A stretch of 53,043 nt of DNA. It comes from Smithella sp. PtaU1.Bin162. GTDB taxonomy: Bacteria > Desulfobacterota > Syntrophia > Syntrophales > Smithellaceae. The stretch is from the NCBI GenBank assembly GCA_002068015.1, contig MVRV01000137.1, forward strand, positions 1 to 53,043, in the 5' to 3' direction. The stretch's first letter is position 1, and each line of letters begins with the position of its first letter. Shown one piece after another: positions 1 to 9,243 of the stretch. The translations under genes and the position numbers were made by a program. The notes beneath the pieces are model-generated. The model was not told the origin of the DNA. It searched no databases and was given only the letters and a program-made list of their open reading frames with translations.

Positions 1-186
1 AAAAGAAAAAAATGTCAAATTAAAGAGCCGTTTAAAAAATATTCCGTAAGAAGCACATAATCTGTTCATTTCCGCCGCAGATAAACAATTTTGTAAACTC
101 TATTGCCGGCGGGCAGCTTTGTGATCCGGCGATAGTCGTCAATCATAATCAAAGCTTACACTTTATTTGCCGGCGCATTTCAAAGA

Positions 187-202
187 TGGCACGTCTTTTG
201 TC
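187..202 (+). promoter_or_regulatory. Possible sigma-54 (-24/-12) promoter of the porin gene
   Basis: The sequence TGGCACG-N4-TTGT fits the RpoN consensus TGGCACG-N4-TTGC except for the last base of the -12 element (T instead of C). It lies about 63 nt before the porin start, giving a leader of roughly 50 nt. The 186 nt upstream hold two copies of TTGCCGGCG (near 103 and 167) that might be activator sites; otherwise nothing is recognisable in bases 1-264. The assignment rests on one motif match. Confidence 0.45.
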
Positions 203-264
203 CTTATCTCCTTTCCAAGAGACATTAGCGAAAAACAAATATTTCAGAAAAAGGAGATAAGATT

Positions 265-1110
265 ATGAAAGTAGAATTTAAAAATTTATGGAGTCTGTTT
301 GTTGTTTTGTTCATTTTAGGAGGGGTTCTACCCTCCGCGCAGGCGGCGGAAGAAGACAAGGTAACCGGAGAAATTGCCGCTGGTGTTTTGAGTGCCTATA
401 TCTGGCGAGGCCAGGAATTAAGCCGCCACAGCATTGTTGTGCAACCGTCGGTGACGGTAGGTTACAAAGGCTTCAGCTTTAATGCCTGGGGTAACCTGGA
501 TACAAAACCTTATTCGGCCGCCCTCGCCAATTATTCCAGCAACTATACGGAAACCGATTTGACTCTTTCCTACACGAAGAAGCTGGGCATTGTACAGGCA
601 GGTGGCGGTTATATTTATTACGCCTTAGGAGCGCCGTATTCCGGAGCGGCAGATCCTCTTGATGCTCAGGAAGTGTTTCTGATGGTCGGGCTGGATACTA
701 TTCTGGCTCCGACATTAACCGTCTACAAGGAAATTGATCACTATCATCAATGGTATGCGCAGCTCGGCATTTCTCATACATTTGCGCTGCACGAAAAAAT
801 CGGTCTGAAACTGGCCGCAACGGCAAGCTATCTGAAAAGTGACGATGAGGGAACATATGCCCGATACGACAGCAGCGCAGCGGCAACGGCGGACAAGTAC
901 AGCAACTTCCATGATGGAACGGTTTCGGTTTCTTTACCCGTGGCGCTGACCAAATCTCTGACCGTAACACCTTCAGTCACTTATGTCTTTCCGCTTTGCG
1001 ATGACGCCAAGTATGAAATGAAGGGACGTGGTTTGCAGGGTGTGGTGAACGCTGCCGACAGAGACAGTTCTTTCCTTTACGGCGGTGTTACTTTAAGTTT
1101 TGCTTTTTAA
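265..1110 (+). CDS. TorF-family putative outer-membrane porin
   Basis: The 281-aa product starts with a signal peptide (hydrophobic stretch about 10-23, likely cut after Ala-Gln-Ala near residue 27). The rest is alternating, aromatic-rich beta-strand sequence ending in a terminal Phe, as expected of an outer-membrane beta-barrel read by the BAM machinery. The early segment with SAYIWRGQELS resembles the TorF/CHP02001 family ('GVxSxYxxRGxxxS'). Family members are thought to be small porins; the substrate is not known here. The start is fixed by an AAGGAGAT ribosome site 5 nt upstream. The gene stands alone, 117 nt before the antiporter gene, with a candidate sigma-54 promoter in front. Family assignment is good; function is inferred from fold. 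Confidence 0.8.
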   Translation: MKVEFKNLWSLFVVLFILGGVLPSAQAAEEDKVTGEIAAGVLSAYIWRGQELSRHSIVVQPSVTVGYKGFSFNAWGNLDTKPYSAALANYSSNYTETDLTLSYTKKLGIVQAGGGYIYYALGAPYSGAADPLDAQEVFLMVGLDTILAPTLTVYKEIDHYHQWYAQLGISHTFALHEKIGLKLAATASYLKSDDEGTYARYDSSAAATADKYSNFHDGTVSVSLPVALTKSLTVTPSVTYVFPLCDDAKYEMKGRGLQGVVNAADRDSSFLYGGVTLSFAF

Positions 1111-1227
1111 AAAACAGAAGTTTGCTTGGAAATTTTTTCCATCAATGGTAAAGATATAAAAGGATAGCATGTAATTCCTGAAAGACGGTTGATCGGATTG
1201 TCGCCGTCTTTCCGGAAAAACCTTTTA

Positions 1228-3228
1228 ATGTCGGGAATGCCGATGGACGGATTAAAATTTTTTCATCAACTGATCATCATTCTTGGCTTTTCCATTCCCG
1301 TTATTTACGTCTTTAATAAAATCAAGCTGCCTTCCATTATTGGTTTTCTTATTACCGGCATTATCATCGGGCCTTTCGGTTTGCGGCTGATCGATGATAC
1401 GGCCGGGATTCAGCTTTTAGCGGAAATCGGCGTCGCCTTCCTGCTTTTTACCATCGGCATCGAAATGCGGTTTACCCGCTTTTTGAAAAATCTGTCGGAA
1501 CTTCTGCTGACGGGCGGTCTCCAGATACTGTGCACATTTATTGCTGGTATGTTGATCGGGCTGGCGATGCAGTTGAACATCAATCAGGCGGTTTTCATCG
1601 GTTTTATCCTTGCCCATAGTTCTTCCGCCCTTGTTTTGAAGATACTTAAGGACCGGGGGGACGAAGATTCGCCGCAGGGCAGAACATCGGTCGGCATAAT
1701 ATTGCTTCAGGATGTGATGGTCGTGCCGATGATGCTGCTTATTCCGTTTCTGGCCGGCGGCAGCGGACCCGGTGCACCGATTATTATCTGGAAGCTTGTC
1801 AAATCCGCTTTGATTATTGCCGTTATTCTGGCGGCGGCCCGCTATATCGTTCCTTTTGTGCTGGAGAGACTGGTCAGCATGAACATGCGCGATATATCGC
1901 TGATTGCTTCTCTGGTCATCACAATGGGTATTGCCTGGATTACGGAATCGCTGGGATTGTCGCTGGCCATCGGTGCATTTCTCGCCGGGCTTGCTCTGTC
2001 CGATACTGATTTTACACACCAGATCATCAGCGACATCAATCCTTTTCGCGATGTGTTTCTGTCGGTATTTTTCGTCTCTTTCGGCATGATTCTTAATATT
2101 GATTTCCTGCGGGAAAACACCCTCTATATTCTTTTAGCATCGCTCGTCATTATTGCAGTCAAGGCCGCCATTGTTTTGGGAATTATAAAATTCCTGAAGC
2201 AGCCCCTGCGCGCGGCGCTGATTTCCGGCGTTCTACTGTCACAAATCGGTGAATTTTCCTTTGTTCTGGCCTCACAGGGATTCAAAAACAACATTATTGA
2301 CGTTAATATTTATCAGACATTTATCGGTGCCGCCGTTTTGACTTTTATTGTTACGCCTTTGCTTGTTTCCCTGGTTTATTACATTCTCGCGCGAAAAATT
2401 AATTCCGCTTCGATTCCGGAAGTTAAACCGGATTCCTGCGTGGATATGTGCAATCACGTGATTATCTGCGGCATGGGGCTAAACGGCCGCAATCTCGTCA
2501 AGGTTCTGAAAAAAACCGCCATTAATTATGTGATCGTTGATCTGAATTATCAAAAAATTAAAAAATCAAAAAGTAAAGGCGATAAAAATACGATCTGGGG
2601 CGATGCCTCGAATGTGGAAATACTGCGGCGGGCCAACGTTGCGGCTGCGCGCGTAATAGTGATCGCCATTTCCGACCGGTTTCTGACGAAAAGCTGTCTG
2701 TCCCAAGCCAAGGCGTTGAATCCCCGACTGCACGTAATTGTCCGGACAAAGTATGTTGCCGATATTGAAGATCTGCTGGCTTTGGGAGCAGACGATGTTA
2801 TTCCCGAGGAATTCGAAACATCCATCCAGATATTCAGCAGGGTCTTAAGAATGTTTCATGTTCCCAACAGCATCATTCTCACCGAAGGGAACATTATCCG
2901 CAATAAGTCTTATGGTGTTTTCCGGGAGGTGCGTTATACTCAGGAAGCATTTGACCAGATCAACCAGATTCTGGCGCAGGGAACCATTGAAACATATTTT
3001 GTCGGCGATAATAATGAAATTATCGGTAAAAGCATCCGTGATATAAATCTCAAAGCCCAGTCGGGAGCGATGATCATTAACATTATCCGCAGCAACCAAA
3101 CGATTACCAATCCGCCCAGTGATTTCATCTTCCGGGCGGGCGATCAAATAATTCTTTTCGGCAGTCATCAGGCAATTGATACGGCGCTTGTTATACTGGG
3201 AGGTAAAGAAGGAAACGGTATGGAATAG
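1228..3228 (+). CDS. KefB/CPA2-type cation:proton antiporter with TrkA-N and TrkA-C domains
   Basis: An inner-membrane protein with about 12 hydrophobic segments over the first 400 residues (Na+/H+ exchanger fold, with the typical LPSIIGFLITGIIIGP segment). It is followed by a cytoplasmic Rossmann RCK/TrkA-N domain starting near IICGMGLNGRNLV (GxGxxG nucleotide site) and a TrkA-C domain in the last 80 residues. The build matches KefB/KefC-like monovalent cation (K+ or Na+)/H+ antiporters, gated by nucleotide or small-molecule binding to RCK. The start is uncertain: a TTG at 1189 and ATGs at 1228, 1237 and 1243 are all in frame with only weak ribosome sites; family N-termini favour 1228-1243. 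Stand-alone gene, converging on otsB. Confidence 0.85.
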   Translation: MSGMPMDGLKFFHQLIIILGFSIPVIYVFNKIKLPSIIGFLITGIIIGPFGLRLIDDTAGIQLLAEIGVAFLLFTIGIEMRFTRFLKNLSELLLTGGLQILCTFIAGMLIGLAMQLNINQAVFIGFILAHSSSALVLKILKDRGDEDSPQGRTSVGIILLQDVMVVPMMLLIPFLAGGSGPGAPIIIWKLVKSALIIAVILAAARYIVPFVLERLVSMNMRDISLIASLVITMGIAWITESLGLSLAIGAFLAGLALSDTDFTHQIISDINPFRDVFLSVFFVSFGMILNIDFLRENTLYILLASLVIIAVKAAIVLGIIKFLKQPLRAALISGVLLSQIGEFSFVLASQGFKNNIIDVNIYQTFIGAAVLTFIVTPLLVSLVYYILARKINSASIPEVKPDSCVDMCNHVIICGMGLNGRNLVKVLKKTAINYVIVDLNYQKIKKSKSKGDKNTIWGDASNVEILRRANVAAARVIVIAISDRFLTKSCLSQAKALNPRLHVIVRTKYVADIEDLLALGADDVIPEEFETSIQIFSRVLRMFHVPNSIILTEGNIIRNKSYGVFREVRYTQEAFDQINQILAQGTIETYFVGDNNEIIGKSIRDINLKAQSGAMIINIIRSNQTITNPPSDFIFRAGDQIILFGSHQAIDTALVILGGKEGNGME

Positions 3229-3298
3229 CTGCCTTCCAACTCGTACTGAAAACTTCCGCTGCCGGTGATGATTTTAACCGCATTCCGGATAAGTTCCG

Positions 3299-4066
3299 CT
3301 ATCTTTTAATCCTTTTGGCTATTTTGTTTATTTCGCGCAAGAGCCGCGTGATTTCATGCTGGTCTTTCAAATAGAATTTAGCCCTGCTGCCGGATTTTCC
3401 TCCTATCTGGACGGTAAAAATATTTTCATCGTCCAGCCGAAACACGTCCTCATCCGTTTCATCATCACCGGCAAAAAAACCCTTTGGACAAGCCGCCTGC
3501 CGCATCAGAATTTTCAGGGCGATTCCCTTGTCCGGTGCGTTTTCCGGAATAAGGTTTTCGATACATTTGCCGCTGACCCGCCGGGGTCTGGGAACCAGCT
3601 TGTGTATGGCGCGAAGGATCGAGGCATGGGCAACTTCAATATTATCTGCATAGCGATAGTGAATAGACAGCGTCGTACCCTTGTTTTCGATGGAAATCCC
3701 ATGCCTGTCGTTAAACGGCAGCAGCAAGGTCAATTGATCCTGCCAGCTGTCAGCCGTGCGGCTGAATTCTTTTTCCCGCATCCTCCATTCCGCAAGTCCC
3801 TCCGCCCCGTGGTTGCCGATAAGGTAGCGGGGACTAATGCCAAGATGAGACCGGGCATCATCACAAGACCGGCCGGTTATAACGGCAACATTCATCGACT
3901 TGTTCAGAATGGCGAGCTCTTTCCGAACCGCCTCCGGAATGCCGATGTTGCCGGGATCGGGTACTATGGGTGCCAGTGTTCCGTCCAGATCAAAAGCAAA
4001 AAGTGTTGCGCGGTCAACAAAACATTCCATGGAGGCAAGGGCACTGTCTTTAAAGAGATAAATCAT
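3299..4066 (-). CDS. otsB: Trehalose-6-phosphate phosphatase (OtsB)
   Basis: This HAD-superfamily enzyme removes phosphate from trehalose 6-phosphate to give trehalose. The 255 residues show HAD motif I (DLDGT, nucleophile Asp26 and Asp28), motif II (VITGRS near 62), the OtsB-typical GNHGAEG at 84-90, and motif IV GDDETDEDVF near 200. Length is normal for OtsB. It starts 13 nt after the otsA stop, so the two pathway steps are co-transcribed; the ribosome site is weak, which suggests translational coupling to otsA. It is the last gene of the glucokinase-GH15-otsA-otsB run. No intrinsic terminator is visible in the 70 nt between it and the convergent antiporter gene. Confidence 0.92.
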   Translation of the reverse strand: MIYLFKDSALASMECFVDRATLFAFDLDGTLAPIVPDPGNIGIPEAVRKELAILNKSMNVAVITGRSCDDARSHLGISPRYLIGNHGAEGLAEWRMREKEFSRTADSWQDQLTLLLPFNDRHGISIENKGTTLSIHYRYADNIEVAHASILRAIHKLVPRPRRVSGKCIENLIPENAPDKGIALKILMRQAACPKGFFAGDDETDEDVFRLDDENIFTVQIGGKSGSRAKFYLKDQHEITRLLREINKIAKRIKR

Positions 4067-4079
4067 GTTTTACCAACGA

Positions 4080-6332
4080 TCATGGCGAAATGCCGATTTT
4101 GGCGGCCAGTTTTTCGCGCTGTCGGATCCGGGCGGCATCGAGCAGCATCCGGGCGGCCCATCTGTAAACGTTAAAGTCGCGAACCAGTGAGCGCATACTG
4201 CGCATTCGTGCCTGCTGCTCGAATTCAGGCATGGTAATGGCCTGATAGAGCGCTTCGGCCGTCTGTTCAATATGGTAAGGGTTGACGATCAATGCTTCGT
4301 ACAACTCGTGGGCGGCGCCGGTAAACCGGCTGAGCAGCAGAACGCCTTTTTCGTCGTCGCGGGCCGCCACAAATTCTTTGGCCACCAGGTTCATGCCGTC
4401 ATGCAGACTGGTGACCATGCAGATATCGGCGGCGCGATAGTAGCGGTTGACGTCTTCCGGTTCATGGTGCTCGATTTTAAGATGTACGGGCAGATAAGAT
4501 TCGTGGGAAAACCTTTTATTGATCCTTGCGGCCAAGTCCCGGACACGAGTGTCGAATGTTTGGTATTCTTCCAGGGCGGAGCGTGAAGGGGCGGCAATCT
4601 GGACAAAACAAAACCGTCCGATCATATGGGGGTAGTTCTCCAGAAGGTATTCGACGGCCCGCAGACGTTCCAGAATTCCTTTTGTATAATCCATTCTATC
4701 CACACCCAATCCGATCAGACAATCCTCTCCGATTTTCAGTAATTGCCGAATTTCCTTGCGGCATTCGGCAATCGCAGGCTGACTTTCCTGCCACGGCGTC
4801 GGCCATTGAATGGAAATGGGATAAGCCTCCACCAGAGTCAGATTGCCGCTGTGGAAGATTGTCGATGAGGCATGGTCGATCCGCGTCTCCATATGTCGAT
4901 CTACGGTTTCTATGAAATTTTTGCAATGAAAAGGCGTGTGAAAGCCGAGAATGGTGCTTCCCAGCATTCCTTGCAGCAGCTCTTCCCGCCAGGGGCAGAT
5001 GCCGAAAGATTCAGGATTGGGCCAGGGGATATGCCAGAAGGTGATGATGGTTGCCTTGGGTAATAATTTGCGGAGCATACCCGGCAGGAGCGCAAAGTGA
5101 TAGTCCTGAACAAGCACGACGGGATCTTCCCTGTCCGTTTCTCTTACGACGGCCTCGGCGAAGCGCTGATTGATCGCCATATATTGATTCCAGTCACCGC
5201 TGCGGAAGATGGGGCGCACGTGCGCAATATGACAAAGCGGCCATAATCCTTCGTTGGCAAAACCATAATAATAACCTTTTTCTTCCTCCTGTGTAAGCCA
5301 GATGCGCCTGAGCGTATAATCCGGATGTTCCGGCGGAACGCGAACACGGTCCTTTTTATCCACGACTGCGCGATCTGCCGTACCACTGCCGTGAGCGATC
5401 CATATTCCCGAACAGGCTCTCAGAACCGGTTCCACGGCGGTTACAAGGCCGCTGGCCGGACGGTGAATTTCGATTCCTTCCTTTACGGCTACGTGAATAT
5501 ACGGTTCGCGATTGGATACGACAAGAATCTGTTCTCCCGTAAATTGCGTATAAAGCAGGTTGCGCAATGACTCGGGATTCCAGGAAAGAGTAACATCATC
5601 GGCAATTCTTTTTTCCGCATCGATTGTGCGCAGCAGGGCGCGCAGATCTCCCACCAGCGGCTGCAGCTCGGAGTTGGAATTTTTGGTAAAAGTCCTGATC
5701 ATGCCTTCTCCGCGCAAGAGCGCACGGACGCCCGTCATCCAGCCGCGCCAGCTCAGATGAGCAACCAGCACTGTAATAAAAGAAGTAACGAGGCAGAGAA
5801 CGGCAAAAAGCAGCAGGATATATTTGCGTGTATCCGCACTGCGGCGTTCCACATAGCTCATGTCGTGAACTAAAACAAGCGATCCGGAGGGAACGCCGTC
5901 TATGGAAACGGGATTGACGGCGACATGCACCAGGCCTCGGGGTAATTGCAGCAGCGACGGCGATTCATGGGCGGACGCATTCGGCAGGGAGCAGCCCAGC
6001 TTATCGGGGAACGTCGGGGTATGGTATAATATTTTACCCTGTTCCGTGCAGTAACCAATTGCAAAAAGGCGTTCGTCCTGAGTCGCCCGCGCAAGCAATG
6101 TGCGGATTTTAGTTTTGTTTCCCTGCTCCAGAAGTCCGGTAAGCGGTTCCTGCAGGGTGCGTGTGATAAGTTTTGAACGGATATCCAGATCGCGGACGGA
6201 CCAGCGCAGCGTCAGCTTGTCCATGAGCGGCACAACCGCATAAGCCAGCAGTGTCATGACCGCAACCAGAGGAATGACAAAGCGCAGCGCCAGCCGCAGG
6301 GAGCGGGAAGACCGTATTTTTTGAAGACTCAT
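4080..6332 (-). CDS. otsA: Trehalose-6-phosphate synthase with N-terminal membrane sensor-like region
   Basis: A GT20 synthase joining UDP-glucose and glucose 6-phosphate into trehalose 6-phosphate. At 750 aa it is about 280 residues longer than E. coli OtsA. Residues 1-267 hold TM1 (about 16-37), an extracytoplasmic segment of about 130 residues, TM2 (about 170-192) and a HAMP-like linker, the layout of a chemoreceptor or kinase input. The GT20 domain starts near 268 with VSNREP (272-277), HGSGTAD (314-320), QDYH (409-412), WHIPWP (433-438), Arg546/Lys551 in [10 protein letters not shown] and DGMNLVAKE (645-653), so the catalytic set looks complete. A GAGGAAG ribosome site precedes the start. 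It sits 19 nt after the GH15 gene. The sensor role of the N-terminus is inferred from topology only; a simple membrane anchor is the alternative. Confidence 0.92.
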   Translation of the reverse strand: MSLQKIRSSRSLRLALRFVIPLVAVMTLLAYAVVPLMDKLTLRWSVRDLDIRSKLITRTLQEPLTGLLEQGNKTKIRTLLARATQDERLFAIGYCTEQGKILYHTPTFPDKLGCSLPNASAHESPSLLQLPRGLVHVAVNPVSIDGVPSGSLVLVHDMSYVERRSADTRKYILLLFAVLCLVTSFITVLVAHLSWRGWMTGVRALLRGEGMIRTFTKNSNSELQPLVGDLRALLRTIDAEKRIADDVTLSWNPESLRNLLYTQFTGEQILVVSNREPYIHVAVKEGIEIHRPASGLVTAVEPVLRACSGIWIAHGSGTADRAVVDKKDRVRVPPEHPDYTLRRIWLTQEEEKGYYYGFANEGLWPLCHIAHVRPIFRSGDWNQYMAINQRFAEAVVRETDREDPVVLVQDYHFALLPGMLRKLLPKATIITFWHIPWPNPESFGICPWREELLQGMLGSTILGFHTPFHCKNFIETVDRHMETRIDHASSTIFHSGNLTLVEAYPISIQWPTPWQESQPAIAECRKEIRQLLKIGEDCLIGLGVDRMDYTKGILERLRAVEYLLENYPHMIGRFCFVQIAAPSRSALEEYQTFDTRVRDLAARINKRFSHESYLPVHLKIEHHEPEDVNRYYRAADICMVTSLHDGMNLVAKEFVAARDDEKGVLLLSRFTGAAHELYEALIVNPYHIEQTAEALYQAITMPEFEQQARMRSMRSLVRDFNVYRWAARMLLDAARIRQREKLAAKIGISP

Positions 6333-6351
6333 AACTTCCTCTTTCTTTTTC

Positions 6352-8142
6352 CTAAAATGCGCTGTCCCAGCGTTTGCTGAGGCGGATGGCGGAATTGATC
6401 AGACCGACCATACTGTAGGTCTGAACAAAGTTTCCCCAGAGATCACCGGTTCGCGGATCAACATGTTCGGACAAAAGACCATGAATGTTTCGCCGGGTCA
6501 GCAGGTTTTCGAACAGGCTGCGGGCCTCTTCCGTGCGGTTCAGCGCAACCAGGGCATATATGTACCAGAAAGTACAAACCACAAAAGCGTTTTCCGGGAT
6601 GCCGAAGTCATCGGTTTCGATATAACGGTAAATGTAATCGCCGCGTTTCAGTTCACGCTCGATAGCTTCAACCGTTTGGGCGAAACGCGGATCGGAAGAC
6701 GAAAGAAACCCCAGATCATGCAGAAGGAGAAGGCTGGCATCCAGCGAATCTCCAGCGAAATGGGCGGTGAAAGCCCGTTTCTTTTTATTCCAGGCCTCCC
6801 GGCAGATGGTGGCATGAATTTCATCCGCCCGGCTTCGCCAGTACAGAGATCGATCCGGAAGCTTCAGATGAACGGCAATCCGGGCAAGGCGGTCGCAGGC
6901 CGCCCAGCACATGATGCTTGAAAAAGTATGAATGCGTGTAGATGTTCGATTTTCCCACGGTCCGGCATCCGGCTGATCATGGCAGGCGATGGCCGCTTCG
7001 CCCAGAGGTTCCAGGCGCCGGAAAAGGGATTCGTCGCCACGATGCGCGAAGCGCCGGTCAAAGAAAATATGGGTGACGGCCAGAATGGCCGATCCGTAGA
7101 CATCGTGCTGATGCTGATCGCAGGCCTGGTTGCCGATTCGCACAGGTCCCATTCCCCGGTAGCCGGGAAGACTTTTCAGCTCACATTCGTCAAGGCGTGC
7201 CCTGCCGTCTATTCCATAGACCGGCTGTATGCGGCCGTCCGGCCGTCCGGCCGCCACATTGATCAGATAACTTAAATATCGTTCCATGGAATTTGTCGTG
7301 CTGAGGCGGTTTAAGGCATTGACGACAAAATAAGAATCCCTGATCCAGCAGTAGCGGTAATCCCAATTACGTCCCGATCCCGGTGATTCGGGAAGAGAAG
7401 TGGTCATGGCGGCGATTATGGCGCCCGTATCTTCAAAAGTGTTAAGCTTCAGGGTTATTGCGGCCCTTATCACTTCATCCTGCCATTCGAAGGGAATGGA
7501 GAGGTTGCGGACCCAGTCATGCCAGCCGGCGATGGTTTCCTCGAGAAACCGGCGGGAAAGATCACCGATGGCGGCCGGAATCGTTTCATCCGGTCCCAGG
7601 ATCAGGGTCACGGTATCTTCTAGAAAAAACGACGTTTCTTCCAGCAGCGCGGTTACCGATGCATCCGTTGTCAAACGCAAAATCCAGGCTGGTGCCACAT
7701 AACGGATGTGATGGCTGCCGTGGGTGATGATGCAACCCTGGCTGCCGTATTCGCAAAGAGGACGAATGCGCACGCAGATGCGGGGTGTCCCGGAAATACG
7801 CCGGATCCGCCGGATTATCATCATCGGCATAAACATCCGGCCGTATTGATGAAAACGCGGAGCGAAATCAGTTACTTCCACAACACCGCCGTGCCTGTCC
7901 GTAAGACGGGTGACAAGGACGGCAGTATTGGCCAGATAAAATTGCTCCGCCGCCACCTGATCCGATAATTCGACGATGCAATAACCGGAGCCTTCACCAT
8001 CGGGGTGTTCGCGCAGCAGTGAGCAGAAAGTCGGGTCGCCGTCGAAGCGCGGCAGGCAACACCAGACAATTTCGCCTTGGTCGTCAATCAGGGCGCCGAT
8101 ACGGCAGTTGCCGATCAAACCAAGATCCAGAGAATTTTTCAT
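6352..8142 (-). CDS. Glycoside hydrolase family 15 (trehalase/glucoamylase-like)
   Basis: The 596-aa product has the GH15 layout: an N-terminal beta-rich domain, then the (alpha/alpha)6 barrel with RNWDYRYCWIRD in the middle and, near the C-terminus, EHVDPRTGDLWGN with the expected catalytic Glu. No signal peptide is present, so it acts in the cytoplasm. GH15 enzymes release glucose from alpha-glucosides; beside otsA/otsB and a glucokinase, trehalase activity is the most likely (as for actinobacterial GH15 trehalases), but maltooligosaccharides cannot be excluded. The start at 8142 is chosen over an upstream TTG at 8172 because GGAG lies 7 nt before it. Confidence 0.88.
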   Translation of the reverse strand: MKNSLDLGLIGNCRIGALIDDQGEIVWCCLPRFDGDPTFCSLLREHPDGEGSGYCIVELSDQVAAEQFYLANTAVLVTRLTDRHGGVVEVTDFAPRFHQYGRMFMPMMIIRRIRRISGTPRICVRIRPLCEYGSQGCIITHGSHHIRYVAPAWILRLTTDASVTALLEETSFFLEDTVTLILGPDETIPAAIGDLSRRFLEETIAGWHDWVRNLSIPFEWQDEVIRAAITLKLNTFEDTGAIIAAMTTSLPESPGSGRNWDYRYCWIRDSYFVVNALNRLSTTNSMERYLSYLINVAAGRPDGRIQPVYGIDGRARLDECELKSLPGYRGMGPVRIGNQACDQHQHDVYGSAILAVTHIFFDRRFAHRGDESLFRRLEPLGEAAIACHDQPDAGPWENRTSTRIHTFSSIMCWAACDRLARIAVHLKLPDRSLYWRSRADEIHATICREAWNKKKRAFTAHFAGDSLDASLLLLHDLGFLSSSDPRFAQTVEAIERELKRGDYIYRYIETDDFGIPENAFVVCTFWYIYALVALNRTEEARSLFENLLTRRNIHGLLSEHVDPRTGDLWGNFVQTYSMVGLINSAIRLSKRWDSAF

Positions 8143-8175
8143 GATATGTCTCCAGTCCGAATAATTGTGCAATCA

Positions 8176-8195
8176 CCGGCCGGTTAGCTGGCCGG
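8176..8195. other. GC-rich hairpin between glucokinase and GH15 genes
   Basis: CCGGCC and GGCCGG are separated by 8 nt inside the 117-nt gap between the two genes. There is no T-run on either side, so it is not a classical terminator. It could stabilise or partly separate the two halves of the operon transcript. Confidence 0.4.
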
Positions 8196-8259
8196 GCGCG
8201 GCAAAGGAAAAGAAGCATTAACTGAGGAATGATGCACCAAAACAGCCGCGGAGCATCAA

Positions 8260-9243
8260 TTAAGTCATTGCATTTTCTCCGCACGAGGCAAGCTCACTCC
8301 AGATGAGCGCTGCCGCCCCCATAACGGCGCCGTTTCCGGTTTTTATTTCGGAAAGCAGAAGCTTTACGGTACCGCGGTATGTCCGAAACAGAAAAGTGTC
8401 CAGATAGCGCCGGGTAGGTTCCAGTAATAAATCTCCGGCTTGGGACAATCCTCCCGCCAGGAATATGGCTTCGGGGCTGGTATGCGCCACGGCATCGGCC
8501 AGTTTTGATCCCAAAATGCGCGCAGTCCGGTCGAATGTTTCGAGGGCAATGGCATCACCGGCCAGGGCCATTTCGTAAATGCGTTTCGACGTCATCTGGC
8601 TGTATTTCAATGACCGCAGACCGCTTACAATATTCTGCCGGGCAAGCAATATCATTGCCGTCCTTCTTATGCCGTTTGCCGACACATAAGTTTCCAGGCA
8701 GCCGCGTTTTCCACAGCCGCATTGGCGGCCTTCGGGATCAACAACGACATGTCCCAGTTCTCCGGCAAAACCGCTGGCTCCGTGAAGCAGACTGCCGTTG
8801 GCTACTATACCGCTTCCCAGGCCGGTGCCCAGAGTTATTACAATAAAGTGTTTCATCCCGCGGGCACCTCCGAAAATCATTTCACCGATCGCAGCGGCGC
8901 CCGCATCATTGGTGATGGAGACCGGGAGATTATAATGCCTCCGGAAAAGAGCGACGAGGTCAACGCTTTCTCCCCAGTTTAAATTTACGGCTTTCTCGAT
9001 GGTTCCCCGGTAGTAGTTGGCATTAGGAGCGCCGATGCCGATGCCGATCAGACGATGACCGGGAGACAGTTTTTTTCTGGTGTTTTCGATGTGCTGGTGC
9101 AGCCGGATTACAAATGCTTCGGCAGGATTGTCGGCTTCCGTAGATATAACCGTGCCGCCTTGCACGACTCCCTTACGATTTACAAATCCGAAGGATGTTT
9201 TTGTGCCGCCGATATCGATACCAAGAACAAGATCATTCTGCAT
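8260..9243 (-). CDS. ROK-family glucokinase
   Basis: The 327-aa cytoplasmic kinase carries the ATP phosphate-loop LGIDIGGTKT at the N-terminus, NDAGAAAIGE (catalytic Asp), TLGTGLGSGI, the ROK signature around GELGHVVVDPEG, and the zinc-binding CGCGKRGCLE. These mark an active ROK sugar kinase; glucose is the likely substrate given the GH15 enzyme downstream. Its product glucose 6-phosphate is one of the two OtsA substrates, so the four genes can form a cycle. The start at 9243 has GGAG 6 nt upstream; an in-frame start at 9339 would add 32 residues not typical of the family. Confidence 0.9.
   Translation of the reverse strand: MQNDLVLGIDIGGTKTSFGFVNRKGVVQGGTVISTEADNPAEAFVIRLHQHIENTRKKLSPGHRLIGIGIGAPNANYYRGTIEKAVNLNWGESVDLVALFRRHYNLPVSITNDAGAAAIGEMIFGGARGMKHFIVITLGTGLGSGIVANGSLLHGASGFAGELGHVVVDPEGRQCGCGKRGCLETYVSANGIRRTAMILLARQNIVSGLRSLKYSQMTSKRIYEMALAGDAIALETFDRTARILGSKLADAVAHTSPEAIFLAGGLSQAGDLLLEPTRRYLDTFLFRTYRGTVKLLLSEIKTGNGAVMGAAALIWSELASCGENAMT

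Noticed and set aside
3356-4174. 272-codon frame on plus opposite otsB
   Set aside because: It is antisense to a clear OtsB with all HAD motifs, lacks a ribosome site and has no family-like content.
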